Assembly: GCA_016719945.1 (NCBI GenBank)
Contig: JADJYE010000003.1
Location: 62,001 to 126,000, forward strand
Direction of reading: 5' to 3'
DNA length: 64,000 nt
From: Polyangiaceae bacterium
GTDB taxonomy: Bacteria > Myxococcota_A > Polyangia > Polyangiales > Polyangiaceae
Shown here: positions 33,749 through 42,853 of the stretch, piece by piece
Position numbering within the stretch: position 1 is the stretch's first letter
How the letters are laid out: the number at the start of each line of letters is the position of its first letter
Translations under genes and position numbers: made by a program
The notes under the pieces: generated by a model
Told to the model about the DNA's origin: nothing
The model's database searches: none
Seen by the model: only the letters and a program-made list of their open reading frames with translations

Positions 33749-34979
33749 AGTCGAGGGGGTGGTTCGTTGGTTGCGCGATCTCGATCACGGCGACGCTCGC
33801 GAGCCCCGCGCTCGCGCAGCAACCGCAGCAGCCTCCTCCGCAGCAGTGTCAGCCCGGGCAGCTGTGCCCTCCGATGCTCCCGCCGCTCACCCTCCCCACC
33901 ATCCCAGGGATCACGCCGCAGCAGCCGCCGCCGCAGCAGCCTCCGCCCGGTCAGCCGCCGCCGTATGGTCAGCCGCCGCCGTACGGTCAGCCGCCGCCGT
34001 ACGGTCAGCCGCCGCCCTACGGCCAGCCGCCCTATGGCCAACCGCCTTACGGCCAGCCGCCGTACGGCCAGCCGCCCTACGGCTATCCTCCGTACGGGGC
34101 GTACGAGCCCAGCAAGAAGCGCACGGGGCTCGAGATCGGCTACCTGTACGGCACCTCGATCGCCTGGGGGTGGGCACCGGCATCTGGCTCGACGTCGAGG
34201 CAGAGATCGAGAACCCCGGCCTGGCGATCATCATGCCGGCGCTGTTCGGCGCCGCGGCTCCGGTAGGGGTCTTCATCGCCGACTACGCGACCGACAAGCT
34301 GCCCGAGGGGTTCCCCGCCGCGCTCGCGACGGGCATGTGGCTCGGCGGCGGGCTCGGGCTCGGCGTGTGGTCCGTCCAGTCGGCCATCTCGTCCGATGAG
34401 TGGGGCTTCGCCGCCCTCGGGCGCGCAACGTTCGTCGGCTCGCTGGCGGGTGGCGCGATCGGCGGCGTGGTCGGTGGCCTGATCGAGCCCTCGCCCAAGA
34501 CCAGCATGCTCATCCTCTCGGGCTCCGGCTGGGGTGGGCTGGTCGGCATGGCGTTCGGCGGAGCGGCGAGCTCGGGAGACTGGAAGCGCGCGAACGACGC
34601 GGTGTCGGTGGGCACGCTCATCGGCGGCGGCGTCGGCCTGCTGGGGTCGGCGGGCGCGTCGTTCGGGTGGACGCCGTCGTGGTCCCAGCTCGGCGCGATG
34701 TGGGGCGGCTTCGCGATCGGCGCGGCCGCGACCACCCCGATCTACCTCGTGTACCTCGCCGTCGACGCCGATCCGCGGACCGGGCTGATCGCGCAGGGCA
34801 TCGGCGGGCTGATCGGCATCGGCGTCGGCGCCTTCCTCGCGCCGCCGAACCGCAAGGACTACGCAGGCAACGACATCGACGATCGCCTCGAGCCGTTCGA
34901 GTTCGCGAAGCTCGTCGGCGTGGGGCCGATGGCGACGCCGGGCGGGCTCGGGCTCGAGCTGACGGGGATGCTCTGGTAA
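33745..34979 (+). CDS. Pro-rich membrane protein with glycine-zipper segments, frameshifted
   Basis: Signal peptide (ITATLASPALAQQ), then a Pro/Gln region with tandem PPPYGQ and PPYGQ units, then in the second frame several Gly/Ala-rich hydrophobic stretches (LATGMWLGGGLGLGVW, GSLAGGAIGGVVGG, IGGGVGLLGSAGASFGW). The frames meet at the GGGGG at 34166-34170; adding one G joins YGTSIAWG to VGTGIWLDVE and gives a 411-residue protein. It is an envelope protein of unknown function. The frameshift may be a base-calling error or real. Confidence 0.72.
33950..34092 (+). repeat. Coding tandem repeat PPPYGQ
   Basis: About nine units of 15-18 bases (ccgccgccgtacggtcag type) encode alternating PPPYGQ and PPYGQ. 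The repeats lie upstream of the G-run frameshift in the same gene. Confidence 0.85.
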
Positions 34980-36037
34980 AGCGCGCCGTCGCCCTGATCG
35001 CGCTCGCCGCCTGCGCGGGTTGCTCGCCGCAAGGCCTCGTCGGGGGGATGTCCGGCGTGGTCAACGCGCCCGAGAACCGCACGCTGCGCCGAGACATCGT
35101 CGAGCTCGGCATGCCCGAGATCTGCGCCGAGGTCATGTCGCGCCCCGTCGCGCTCAAGCTCAACCCTGACGATCCGGCGCTCGGCCGCTTCTTCCCCGCG
35201 AGGTGCAACGCGAAGGTGCAGCCCTCCGGGGACGTGGTCGTCGAGCTCGCCGGCGCCGGCTACGCTTGGTCCAACCTCACCAAGCGGATCGGGTTCGAGG
35301 TCGCCGCGTCCCTCGACTACGAGCTCGACTTCCAGCTCGACGGCTCGACCGCCTACGTCTACTTCCGTCCGAAGCTCCTCGCGTCGCGCACCTTCAAGGC
35401 GATGATGGTCGAGGAGACGGCGCTGCCCGGCGGCGCGCTCACCTCGATCCTACCGGGGGAGACCCCCGACGCCTTCGTCGCGCGGGTGGGGGACGGGCTC
35501 TTGGCTCAGATGCTCGGTGAAGGCTTCACGGTCGTGCGCGAGGCCGACGGCGACACCTCGTTCACCATCGGCACCACGCAGCCGGGCGATCCGCCGATCG
35601 TGGGGTTTGCGCGGGACGACGAGCGCTACGACGTCTACGCGAACGAGCGCAGCGAGATCCACGTCAACCAGCGCGACTACCTGGGGCCCATCAACGTGCC
35701 GCCCGGCTCCGACGCGCTCTTCTTGACCCTCGCGGTCGAGGGGGCGCCTCAGGTCGACGTGCAGGTGTACCCGCGCACCACGATCGAGCCTTGGCTCCTC
35801 CAGTACCTGACCCAGCGCGTCGCCTCTGCTGCGCCGGGCGCGCCGATCTTCGACGACACGATCGTCCCCTCGCCCGCAGGGGAGCCGGCGAGGAAGATCG
35901 TCCGCGTCCCGCCGGGGCAGTACTTCGTGGTGCTCGACAACACGGCGAGCGCCGGGCGCACGGCGCCGCCGCCCACCGCGAACGACGACCGGGCGGCGCT
36001 CGTCCACGTCGGCGTCGAGGTCGGCAAGGCTCCGTGA
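34973..36037 (+). CDS. Lipoprotein of unknown function, start codon unclear
   Basis: The frame encodes a short basic start, a hydrophobic stretch and a lipobox (ALAACAGCSP), then about 330 residues of mixed alpha/beta sequence (LTKRIGFEVAASLDYELDFQL, FIDNTAS-like VVLDNTASAG). No ATG, GTG or TTG precedes the lipobox in this frame; the only near option is CTG at 34973, overlapping the previous stop. A gta triplet at 34976 stands where a coupled GTG would be expected. The first ATG is after the lipobox. Either a rare start is used or a base is wrong. No family is recognised. Confidence 0.65.
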   Translation: MVKRAVALIALAACAGCSPQGLVGGMSGVVNAPENRTLRRDIVELGMPEICAEVMSRPVALKLNPDDPALGRFFPARCNAKVQPSGDVVVELAGAGYAWSNLTKRIGFEVAASLDYELDFQLDGSTAYVYFRPKLLASRTFKAMMVEETALPGGALTSILPGETPDAFVARVGDGLLAQMLGEGFTVVREADGDTSFTIGTTQPGDPPIVGFARDDERYDVYANERSEIHVNQRDYLGPINVPPGSDALFLTLAVEGAPQVDVQVYPRTTIEPWLLQYLTQRVASAAPGAPIFDDTIVPSPAGEPARKIVRVPPGQYFVVLDNTASAGRTAPPPTANDDRAALVHVGVEVGKAP

Positions 36038-36072
36038 TCGTCGCGCGCGACCGCTAGCCAGAGCGCTCGGGC

Positions 36073-36981
36073 CTAGTCGCCGCGCGCCCACGCGTCGATG
36101 GCGTGGGCCTCGGCGGCCTCCAGGAAGGCGGAGAGCTCCCGCCGCCGCGCGAAGCTGCTCGGCCCCGAGCCGACGCGCATCGCGGCCGCACGCGCGATGG
36201 CTGCGACCAGCGGGCAGGGGCTGCGCGCGAGGATCGACAGCTCCGCCTCGAAGCCCTCTTCTCCTAGCTCGGCGGCCAGGACGGTCGCGAACGGCGCGAG
36301 ATCGATCGCGCCCGGCGCGCGCGACATCAGCCCCCGCAGCATCGCGCGGCCGTCGTCGCGCAGCGAGCGCGTGGTCGTGCGGTAGTCGGAGCTGCGCACG
36401 TCGAACAGCTCGGCGCCTCGGGGCGAGGCCCTGAGCCGCCGAGCCGCGTCGAGCAGCCGTCGAAACGCGACGCCCGTCCTCGGGTCGGTCGCCTCCTCGC
36501 CGTCGAGGTCGAGCGCGATCGGCCGCTCGGACTCGGCCGCGAACGTTCGCAGCAGACCCGGCAGCCCCGACAGCGCGGGCTTGAGGTCGCACACCCCTTG
36601 GAAGCGCTCTCCGTCGATGTCGACGTAGACGAAGCTCTTGATGAAGGGCCAGCCGCGGTCGTTGGTGCCGTCCTGCTGCTTGAGGCTCTCGTGCACGATC
36701 TGATCGATCTCGTCCCAGCCGTGCGCGACGGCGGTGATCACCCCCCACGGGACGATCTGGAAAGCCGCCCTGCGCAGCTTCGCGTGGCGCATCATCGTCA
36801 GGCCGACCGGCCCGTCGGCGACGGGCTGCTTCGGCGCGAAGCCGAGCAGGGTCGCGATCCCCTTCCAGAACGGCGCGATGCCAGGCCCTGGGGCGAGCTC
36901 GAAGAACGACACCTCGGGCGGCACGAACACCCGCTCGGGCGGGCGTGGCTCCGCCCGCGACGGCCGCTCGCGCGCCGCCAT
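36073..36981 (-). CDS. Hypothetical protein downstream of nusB (302 aa)
   Basis: Starts at ATG 36981, overlapping the nusB stop by one base (TGATG), so it is the last gene of the rib-nusB run. It is a soluble protein with no signal peptide. Visible segments include FFELAPGPGIAPFWKGIATL, FVYVDIDGERFQGVCDLKP and a helical C-terminal half with several Ala/Arg-rich helices. No known family or catalytic motif is recognised. Confidence 0.7.
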   Translation of the reverse strand: MAARERPSRAEPRPPERVFVPPEVSFFELAPGPGIAPFWKGIATLLGFAPKQPVADGPVGLTMMRHAKLRRAAFQIVPWGVITAVAHGWDEIDQIVHESLKQQDGTNDRGWPFIKSFVYVDIDGERFQGVCDLKPALSGLPGLLRTFAAESERPIALDLDGEEATDPRTGVAFRRLLDAARRLRASPRGAELFDVRSSDYRTTTRSLRDDGRAMLRGLMSRAPGAIDLAPFATVLAAELGEEGFEAELSILARSPCPLVAAIARAAAMRVGSGPSSFARRRELSAFLEAAEAHAIDAWARGD

Positions 36982-37409
36982 CACCCCGTCGAGCGCTCGA
37001 GCTGCTCCGCCACCTTCGAGAGCACGCCGTTCACGAACGACCCCGAGCCCTCGTTGCCGAAGCGCTTGGCCAGCTCGACGGCCTCGTCGATCACGATCGC
37101 GCGCGGGACCCCGTTCTGCAGCTCGTAGGTCGCGAGCCGCAACACGTTGCGGTCGACGCGGCTCATCCGCTCGAGGCGCCAGTTCGTGCTCGCGCTGCGG
37201 ATGAGATCGTCGATCGCGTCGCGCCCAGCCGCGACGCCCGTCGTGACCTCGGTCGCGTACGCGCGCGCCTCCTCGTCGGCCGACACCTCTGTCTGCGCGG
37301 CCAGGTGCGCGAAGAAGCGCCTCGTCGCCTCGCCGGCGTCGTCGTGGCTGTCCTCCAGACCGAACAGCACCATGAGCGCGCACTCGCGCCCGCTCGTTCG
37401 GGCGCCCAT
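36981..37409 (-). CDS. nusB: Transcription antitermination factor NusB
   Basis: RNA-binding partner of NusE in rRNA antitermination. The 142-residue helical protein has the family start (RTSGRECALMVLFGLE) and the conserved C-terminal run RMSRVDRNVLRLATYEL...VIDEAVELAKRFGNEGSGSFVNGVL. It begins two bases after the ribH stop, the classic ribH-nusB order. Confidence 0.95.
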   Translation of the reverse strand: MGARTSGRECALMVLFGLEDSHDDAGEATRRFFAHLAAQTEVSADEEARAYATEVTTGVAAGRDAIDDLIRSASTNWRLERMSRVDRNVLRLATYELQNGVPRAIVIDEAVELAKRFGNEGSGSFVNGVLSKVAEQLERSTG

Positions 37410-37411
37410 CG

Positions 37412-37918
37412 TCAGAGCCCTTGCTTGAACAGCGCGGCGCCGAGGTTGAGCAGCTCGATGGCGGACAGCGCCGCCTCCCAGCCCTTGTTGCCGGCCTTGG
37501 TGCCCGCGCGCTCGATCGCCTGCTCGATGGTGTCGGTGGTGAGGATGCCCATGGCGACGGGGACGCCGGTCTCCAGCGAGACGGAGGCGATCCCCTTGGT
37601 CACCTCGCTTGCGACGTAGTCGAAGTGCGGGGTCGACCCGCGGATGACCGCGCCGAGGGCGATGATCGCGAGGTTGGTCGGCTGGGGCCGCGCGATGCGC
37701 GCGACGGCCCAGGGGATCTCCCAGGCGCCCGGCACGCGCACGACGCTGACCTCGGCGAGCTTGGCGCCCTCGACCGAGGTGCCGCCGTGCCGCGCGATCG
37801 CGTCGAGGGCCCCGTCGACGAGCCGATCGACGATGAAGTGGTTGAAGCGGCTCGCCACGACGACGAACCGGGCCCCCTCGGGGACGGTGACTTGACCTTC
37901 GAAGATGCGGGTGCTCAT
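37412..37918 (-). CDS. ribH: 6,7-dimethyl-8-ribityllumazine synthase
   Basis: Condenses 5-amino-6-ribitylaminouracil with 3,4-dihydroxy-2-butanone 4-phosphate to give lumazine. Motifs: VVASRFNHFIVDRLVDGA, VPGAWEIPWAV, LGAVIRGSTPHFDYVA and GILTTDTIEQAIERAG. Length 168. ATG 37918 begins the conserved part. It lies in the riboflavin cluster between ribBA and nusB. Confidence 0.97.
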   Translation of the reverse strand: MSTRIFEGQVTVPEGARFVVVASRFNHFIVDRLVDGALDAIARHGGTSVEGAKLAEVSVVRVPGAWEIPWAVARIARPQPTNLAIIALGAVIRGSTPHFDYVASEVTKGIASVSLETGVPVAMGILTTDTIEQAIERAGTKAGNKGWEAALSAIELLNLGAALFKQGL

Positions 37919-38005
37919 CGCGACAGGGCGCCTTGTGGCCCGGCTTCCCGGGCGAATCAACCTTCAAGATATCGGCTCGCCCCGCTGAGCGAGCGCTCGC
38001 GCGCC

Positions 38006-39229
38006 TCACTCCGGCAGGATGGGGATGCGCTCGACGACCTTCAGCCCGAAGCCGTGGATGCCCGCGATCTTCGCCTGATTGTTGGAGATCAGCCGCAGCT
38101 CTTGGGCGCCGAGCGCCGCGAGGACCTGCGCGCCGAGGCCGAACTCACGAAGCGGCGCGTTCGCCGCGCCGGGCGAGGCGGGCCGCGCCGGCGGCTCTGC
38201 GCCGTTCGGCTTCTTTCTGCGGGAGAGCTCGAACGCGAGATCGTCCTTCGAGGGGATGTAGAGGATGACCCCGCGGCCCGCGGCCTCGATCATGCGCATC
38301 GACTGGCGCAGGTTGGCGCCGCCGTCGGACGGCGTGGACGAGAACACGTCGCTGACGATGCCGCCCGCGTGCACGCGCGTGAGGACGGGCTCGTTCGGGT
38401 CGAGCTCGCCCTTCACCAGCGCGAGGAACTGCCGTGACTCGCCCAGGATGTCGAAGACGACGGCCGACCACTCCGTACCCGTGACGTCGAGGGTGAGGGT
38501 CGTCTCCGCGGCGCGCACGACCAGCCGCTCGGTCTGCAGGCGATATTGGATGAGGTCCGCGATGGTGAGCAGCGAGAGCCCGTGCTCCTTGGCGAAGCGC
38601 TCGAGGTCTGCCATGCGCGCCATGCTGCCGTCGTCGTTCATGATCTCGCAGATGACGCCGGCTGGGCCCAGCCCCGCGAGGCGGGCGATGTCGACCGACC
38701 CCTCGGTGTGGCCGGTGCGCACCAGGACGCCCCCGCGCCGCGCCTTCAGCGGGAAGATGTGGCCCGGCGTGACGAGATCGCTGGGACGCGCTTCGGGGCT
38801 CACCGCGACCTGAACGGTGCGAGCGCGATCGGCCGCGCTGATGCCGCTCGTGACGCCGGTGCGCGCCTCGATGCTCACGGTGAACGCGGTGCCGAGCGGG
38901 GGACCGTGGCGGCCGGGGGCCGACATCATCGGCAGCTCGAGCTGCTCGACCTGCTCTTCCGTGAGCGTGAGACAGATCAGCCCGCGCCCGAACTTCGCCA
39001 TGAAGTTGATCGCCTCGGCCGACACGAGCTCGGCGGCCATCACCAGGTCGCCCTCGTTCTCCCGGTCTTCGTCGTCGACCAGGATCACCATGCGGCCCGC
39101 GCGGATCTCCGCGAGGGCGTGGTTCACGCGGTCGAGCAGCGCGGCGTCGATCGTCAGGCGTTGGGGCGCGGGCGCGGTGGAGGCGGGGCTCTTGTCGCGC
39201 GTGGAGGGGCGGGGATCGGGGATCTTCAA
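38006..39229 (-). CDS. ribB: DHBP synthase with degenerate GTP cyclohydrolase II domain (RibBA-type)
   Basis: The N-terminal half is a complete 3,4-dihydroxy-2-butanone 4-phosphate synthase: VDDEDRENEGDLVMAAE, the TGISAADRARTV block and RTGHTEGSVD. The C-terminal half has the RibA fold outline (RVHAGGIVSDVFSS, NNQAKIAGIHGFGLKVVERI), but the three zinc cysteines of active GTP cyclohydrolase II (SECLTGD and RCDCG in E. coli) are replaced (HAGGIVSD, SDGG) and the RGIGL arginine is missing. So only the RibB activity is supported. The start is uncertain: TTG 39229 follows the ribE stop; GTG 39253 and ATG 39283 would overlap ribE. Confidence 0.9.
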   Translation of the reverse strand: MKIPDPRPSTRDKSPASTAPAPQRLTIDAALLDRVNHALAEIRAGRMVILVDDEDRENEGDLVMAAELVSAEAINFMAKFGRGLICLTLTEEQVEQLELPMMSAPGRHGPPLGTAFTVSIEARTGVTSGISAADRARTVQVAVSPEARPSDLVTPGHIFPLKARRGGVLVRTGHTEGSVDIARLAGLGPAGVICEIMNDDGSMARMADLERFAKEHGLSLLTIADLIQYRLQTERLVVRAAETTLTLDVTGTEWSAVVFDILGESRQFLALVKGELDPNEPVLTRVHAGGIVSDVFSSTPSDGGANLRQSMRMIEAAGRGVILYIPSKDDLAFELSRRKKPNGAEPPARPASPGAANAPLREFGLGAQVLAALGAQELRLISNNQAKIAGIHGFGLKVVERIPILPE

Positions 39230-39236
39230 GGCGCGC

Positions 39237-39902
39237 TCACATGTAGCCCCCACCCCGGAGTTTTTCCAGGAGGGACCCTTCATCTTTCTGGGGCGCCGCG
39301 GCGGAGGGCGAGAGCCCGAGCTGGCGCTCGACGTACCTCGCCAGCACGTCGACCTCGAGGTTCACCTTCGCCCCCGGACGGAGCGCCGGCAAGGTGGTGC
39401 GCGCGAGCGTGTGTGGGATGAGCATCACGCTGAAGCGTACGGCGGAGCGCTCGTCGGTGACCTCGTTGAGGGTTAGGCTCACCCCGTCGATCGCGATCGA
39501 CCCCTTGGTGGCGAGGTAGCGGGCGAGCTGGGCCGGGCCTTCGAAGGTGGTGCGCTGCGCGTCGCCCGACGCGCTCACCTCGACCAGCGTGCCCGTCGCG
39601 TCGACGTGGCCGAGCACCACGTGCCCTCCCATCCTGCCGCCGAGCGGCGTGGCTCGCTCGAGGTTCACTTGGGCGCCAGGCCCGAGCGCGCCGAGGGTCG
39701 TCTTGTCGAGCGTCTCGCTGGACGCGTCGGCCTCGAAGCCTCTCGGCAAGATACGGTCGACCGTGAGGCACACGCCGCTCACCGCGACGGACTCGCCGAG
39801 GACGAGCGGCGACATCGCCGCCTCGATCGCGAGCCGCGCGCCAGCGCCGCGCCGCTCGAGGCGCACGATCGACCCCACCTCTTCCACCAGCCCCGTGAAC
39901 AT
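39237..39902 (-). CDS. ribE: Riboflavin synthase alpha chain
   Basis: Dismutates two lumazine molecules to riboflavin. The start MFTGLVEEVGSI and the two repeated lumazine-binding halves (GESVAVSGVCLTV... and GSIAIDGVSLTLNEV) are typical. Length 221. It precedes ribBA with little or no gap and follows the PilZ gene by 38 bases; no room exists for an FMN riboswitch directly before it. Confidence 0.96.
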   Translation of the reverse strand: MFTGLVEEVGSIVRLERRGAGARLAIEAAMSPLVLGESVAVSGVCLTVDRILPRGFEADASSETLDKTTLGALGPGAQVNLERATPLGGRMGGHVVLGHVDATGTLVEVSASGDAQRTTFEGPAQLARYLATKGSIAIDGVSLTLNEVTDERSAVRFSVMLIPHTLARTTLPALRPGAKVNLEVDVLARYVERQLGLSPSAAAPQKDEGSLLEKLRGGGYM

Positions 39903-39940
39903 CTCGAGCGCCTCGCTGAAAGACTACGGCGGACCGAGGC

Positions 39941-40276
39941 TCAGGGGCCGGCTTTGTGGACGCCCTGGAGCGTGAGCAGCTTGTCGATCAGGCCCTGCGA
40001 GTAGCTCGACAGCTCGGTGAAGACCACGCCCATGCCAGGCGGGTCTTCGTGCACGCGCACCACCTTGCCCACGCCCTCGACCGTCTCGATGTCCTCCATG
40101 ATGACGGTGAAGCGGAGGTTCACGAGGGTGCCGATCGCCAGGGGAGCCTTCGACCGCACGAAGACGCCGCTCCTGGAGATGTTCGTCACGTACTCGTTGA
40201 TGAACGCGTCGTACGACTCGAACTCCTTGTTGATCGTTACGCGCGCGTCTTTGCGAGAACTAGGGTCGCTCTCCAT
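39941..40276 (-). CDS. PilZ domain protein
   Basis: Single PilZ domain of 111 residues. The c-di-GMP motif parts are visible as RKDARVTINKEF and NISRSGVFV (RxxxR and N-x-S-x-x-G). The C-terminal part (GVVFTELSSYSQGLIDKLL) matches the myxobacterial PilZ subgroup. It sits 12 bases after the RNase E/G stop and 38 before ribE. A signalling role through c-di-GMP is likely; its link to RNA decay or riboflavin is positional only. Confidence 0.9.
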   Translation of the reverse strand: MESDPSSRKDARVTINKEFESYDAFINEYVTNISRSGVFVRSKAPLAIGTLVNLRFTVIMEDIETVEGVGKVVRVHEDPPGMGVVFTELSSYSQGLIDKLLTLQGVHKAGP

Positions 40277-40288
40277 CTCGGGGTGCTC

Positions 40289-42534
40289 CTACTTGCCGAT
40301 CAGGTCGAACTGTTCGAGGTGGTATTCCTTCTTGGGCACGAGCTCGATGCGGCGCAGGTACCGCTTCTCGGCCTCCGTCACGGCCGCCCGCTCCTCGTTG
40401 CGCAGCAGGTCGACCACCGCCGGGTGCGCGTTGATCACCACGCTGTAGCCGCGCAAGCTGAGCCGCTCGCGCTTGATCTGGCGGAGGATCTCGTAGGCGA
40501 CGGTCTGCCGCGACTGGAGGTTGCCGGTCCCGTCGCAGTAGAAGCACGGCTCGTTCATGATCCGGCCGAGGCTCTCCCGCGTGCGCTTGCGCGTCATCTC
40601 GATGAGGCCGAGCTCGCTGATGCGGTTGAGGGTGGTCTTGGCCTTGTCCTTCGCCAGCAGCTGCTCCAGCTTGCGCCGCACCTTCTCGCGGTTGGACGCG
40701 CGCTCCATGTCGATCAGGTCGAGGATGATCAGCCCGCCGATGTTGCGGAAGCGGAGCTGGTAGGCGATCTCCTCGACGGCCTCGAGGTTGGTCTGGAGGA
40801 TCGTCTCCTCGAGATCGCGCGAGCCCTTGCCGACGAAGCGCCCGGTGTTCACGTCGATCGCGGTGAGCGCCTCGGCCTGGTCGATGATCAGGTGGCCGCC
40901 CGACGACAGGGGCACCTTGCGCGAGAGCGCGCGCCCGATCTCGTCCTCGATGCCGTAGGCGTCGAAGAGCGGCTCCTCCCCTTCGTACAGCTCGATGGCC
41001 GACACGCGGTCGGGCATGAAGACCTCCACGAAGCGGCGCAAGCGCTGATACTCCTCACGGGAGTCGATGACGATTTTCTCGATGTCGTCGGTGAACAGAT
41101 CGCGCGCGGTCTTGAGGACGAGGTCGAGCTCCGAGTAGAGGACGGCCGGGGCGCGCTCGCCCATCTCTCGCTTCTTGACGATCTCGCCCCACAGCCGCAC
41201 CAGGTAGCCGACGTCGGCCTTGAGCTGCTTCTTGGTGAGCCCTTCGGCGAGCGTGCGCACGATGAGGCCGCCTTGCGGGGGCTTCATCGCTTCGATCGCC
41301 TCCCGCAGCCGCGCGCGCTCCTTGTCGGAGCCGATGCGCTTGGAGATGCCGATGTGCTCGACCGTCGGGAGGTACACGACGTACCTGCCGGGCAGCGAGA
41401 TGTGGCTGGTGACGCGCGCGCCTTTGGTCCCGATGGGCTCCTTCGAGACCTGGACGACGACCTCTTGACCCTCGCGCACGACGTCCCGGATCGGGGTCGA
41501 CTTCGAAACGCGGAGCGGGTCTTTGCCCGCGCGCCCGCCCCCGCGGGAGTCGCGGTTGCTGCGGCCGTCACGCCCGTCGCGTCCGCGGTCTTTGCTGCGG
41601 CCGCGGCGATCGCCGCGACCGCCTTCGCCGCCGCGGCTCTCGCCGCCGCGACCGCCTTCGCCGCCACGACCGCGCCCTTGTGCCTTCGGCGGGGGGGCAG
41701 GTGCCGGGCGAGGCGCGGGCTCGGCCTGAACGACGGCGGGCGCTTCGGCGCCCTCGGGCTTGGTGCGGCCGCGTCGACGGCGACCACGACCGCCTCGACG
41801 GGTGCGGGCTCGAGGTGCGGTCAAGGAGGGATCTTCGACGGAGGGGTCACCGCCCTCGGCGGCTTCGGCGGGGAGCTCTGCCGAGCCCTCGTCCCCGTCG
41901 TCGGCGTCGTGGGGCTCGCCGGGCTCGGCCTCGAGCGTCTCCGCGGCCAGGGCGTCGGGCTCGTCCTCGGGGGATTCGGCTGGCTCGTCGTCGGCGCCTC
42001 CGGCTTCTTCGGCCTCCTCGGCCTCGTCCGTGAAGTCCGCGTCGGGGACGTCCGGCTCGGAGCCGTCCGCTGCAGGCGCGGCCTCTTCGCCCTCGCCGTC
42101 GTCTTCGTCGTCGAAGTCGGCGGAGAGCGCCCCCTCCTCTTCGCCGGACTCGGAGCCGCGCGACTGGGGCTGGGTCCGTCGGTCGAGGCAGCGTCCGCCG
42201 CCTCGACCTCGATCTCGTCGTCCGCGCCGTCGTCGTCGTCGTCCGCGTCGGCGCTGCGGGTCGTGCCTTGGCGCTTGCCGGCCAGGTAGGCATCGAGGTC
42301 GTCAGGGCGGATGAGGTCTTCGACGTGGAGGAAGGCGGCCCGCTCCTGGCCGATGTCGATGAAGGCCGCCTGCATGCCCGGCAAGACGCGGCTCACCTTC
42401 CCCACGTAGACGTTGCCGAGGGTGCCCCTCTGGCCGTGCCGCTCGAGGTGGAGCTCGGCGATGATTCCGTTTTCGATGAGCGCGACGCGCGTCTCACAGA
42501 TGTCGACGTTGATGACGAGGATGTTCTTGGCCAT
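40289..42534 (-). CDS. rng: Ribonuclease E/G with split S1 domain, frameshifted in the insert
   Basis: Endoribonuclease for mRNA decay and RNA processing. The N-terminus (AKNILVINVDICETRVALIE) and first S1 half (GNVYVGKVSRVLPGMQAAFID) are in one frame. The second S1 half (EVVVQVSKEPIGTKGARVTS), catalytic Asp segments (TAIDVNTGRF and IILDLIDMER) and zinc pair CFYC are in another. Between them about residues 95-237 are acidic and 240-340 Arg/Gly-rich. The frames meet near 42168-42180; restoring one base in a C/G run gives a 748-residue protein. No other full rne/rng is visible, so the indel needs checking. RNase E and RNase G cannot be told apart safely. Confidence 0.9.
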
Positions 42535-42853
42535 GGGGCGGGCTCGCGCCGGTGTCGGCCCGAGCGGGGGAAAAAGGTTTCGTAGGGTGACCCCCGAGCG
42601 ACCCCGCGCCGGCCCTGGGCCGCGCTGGATGGACCCACCCGCGCCCGTTCTCGGCACCCGTTGGTGCGCGAGGGGTGGGGTGAGCCGTCGCTCCTCGTTG
42701 CTGAGTATCGGGATCGAGGCCTCCCCTCGGGAGAGGCCCGATGCGCGCCCACCCCGCCTTGGCGAGGCCGGCGCGCGATCGCGTCAAAAGGCGTCTAACT
42801 TCGTCTTCCATAGGCACCGGCGTGCGAAACGCGGGCCCATGTGGGCGGGGAGA
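42535..42853. other. Long leader region upstream of RNase E/G (319 bases)
   Basis: No gene seen. The region lies between the rng start and the stop of the next minus-strand gene and contains GC-rich inverted segments (for example cctcccctcgggagagg near 42720) that could form a structured 5' leader. A ttgacg hexamer on the minus strand near 42785 is a possible -35 but no matching -10 is obvious. rne leaders are autoregulatory in E. coli; whether this one is cannot be told. Confidence 0.5.

Noticed and set aside
39903..39940. FMN riboswitch before ribE
   Set aside because: Only 38 bases are available and none of the conserved RFN element sequence is present.
39956..42289. A 777-codon plus-strand frame opposite RNase E/G and PilZ
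   Set aside because: Antisense of conserved catalytic segments; composition is that of reversed codons.
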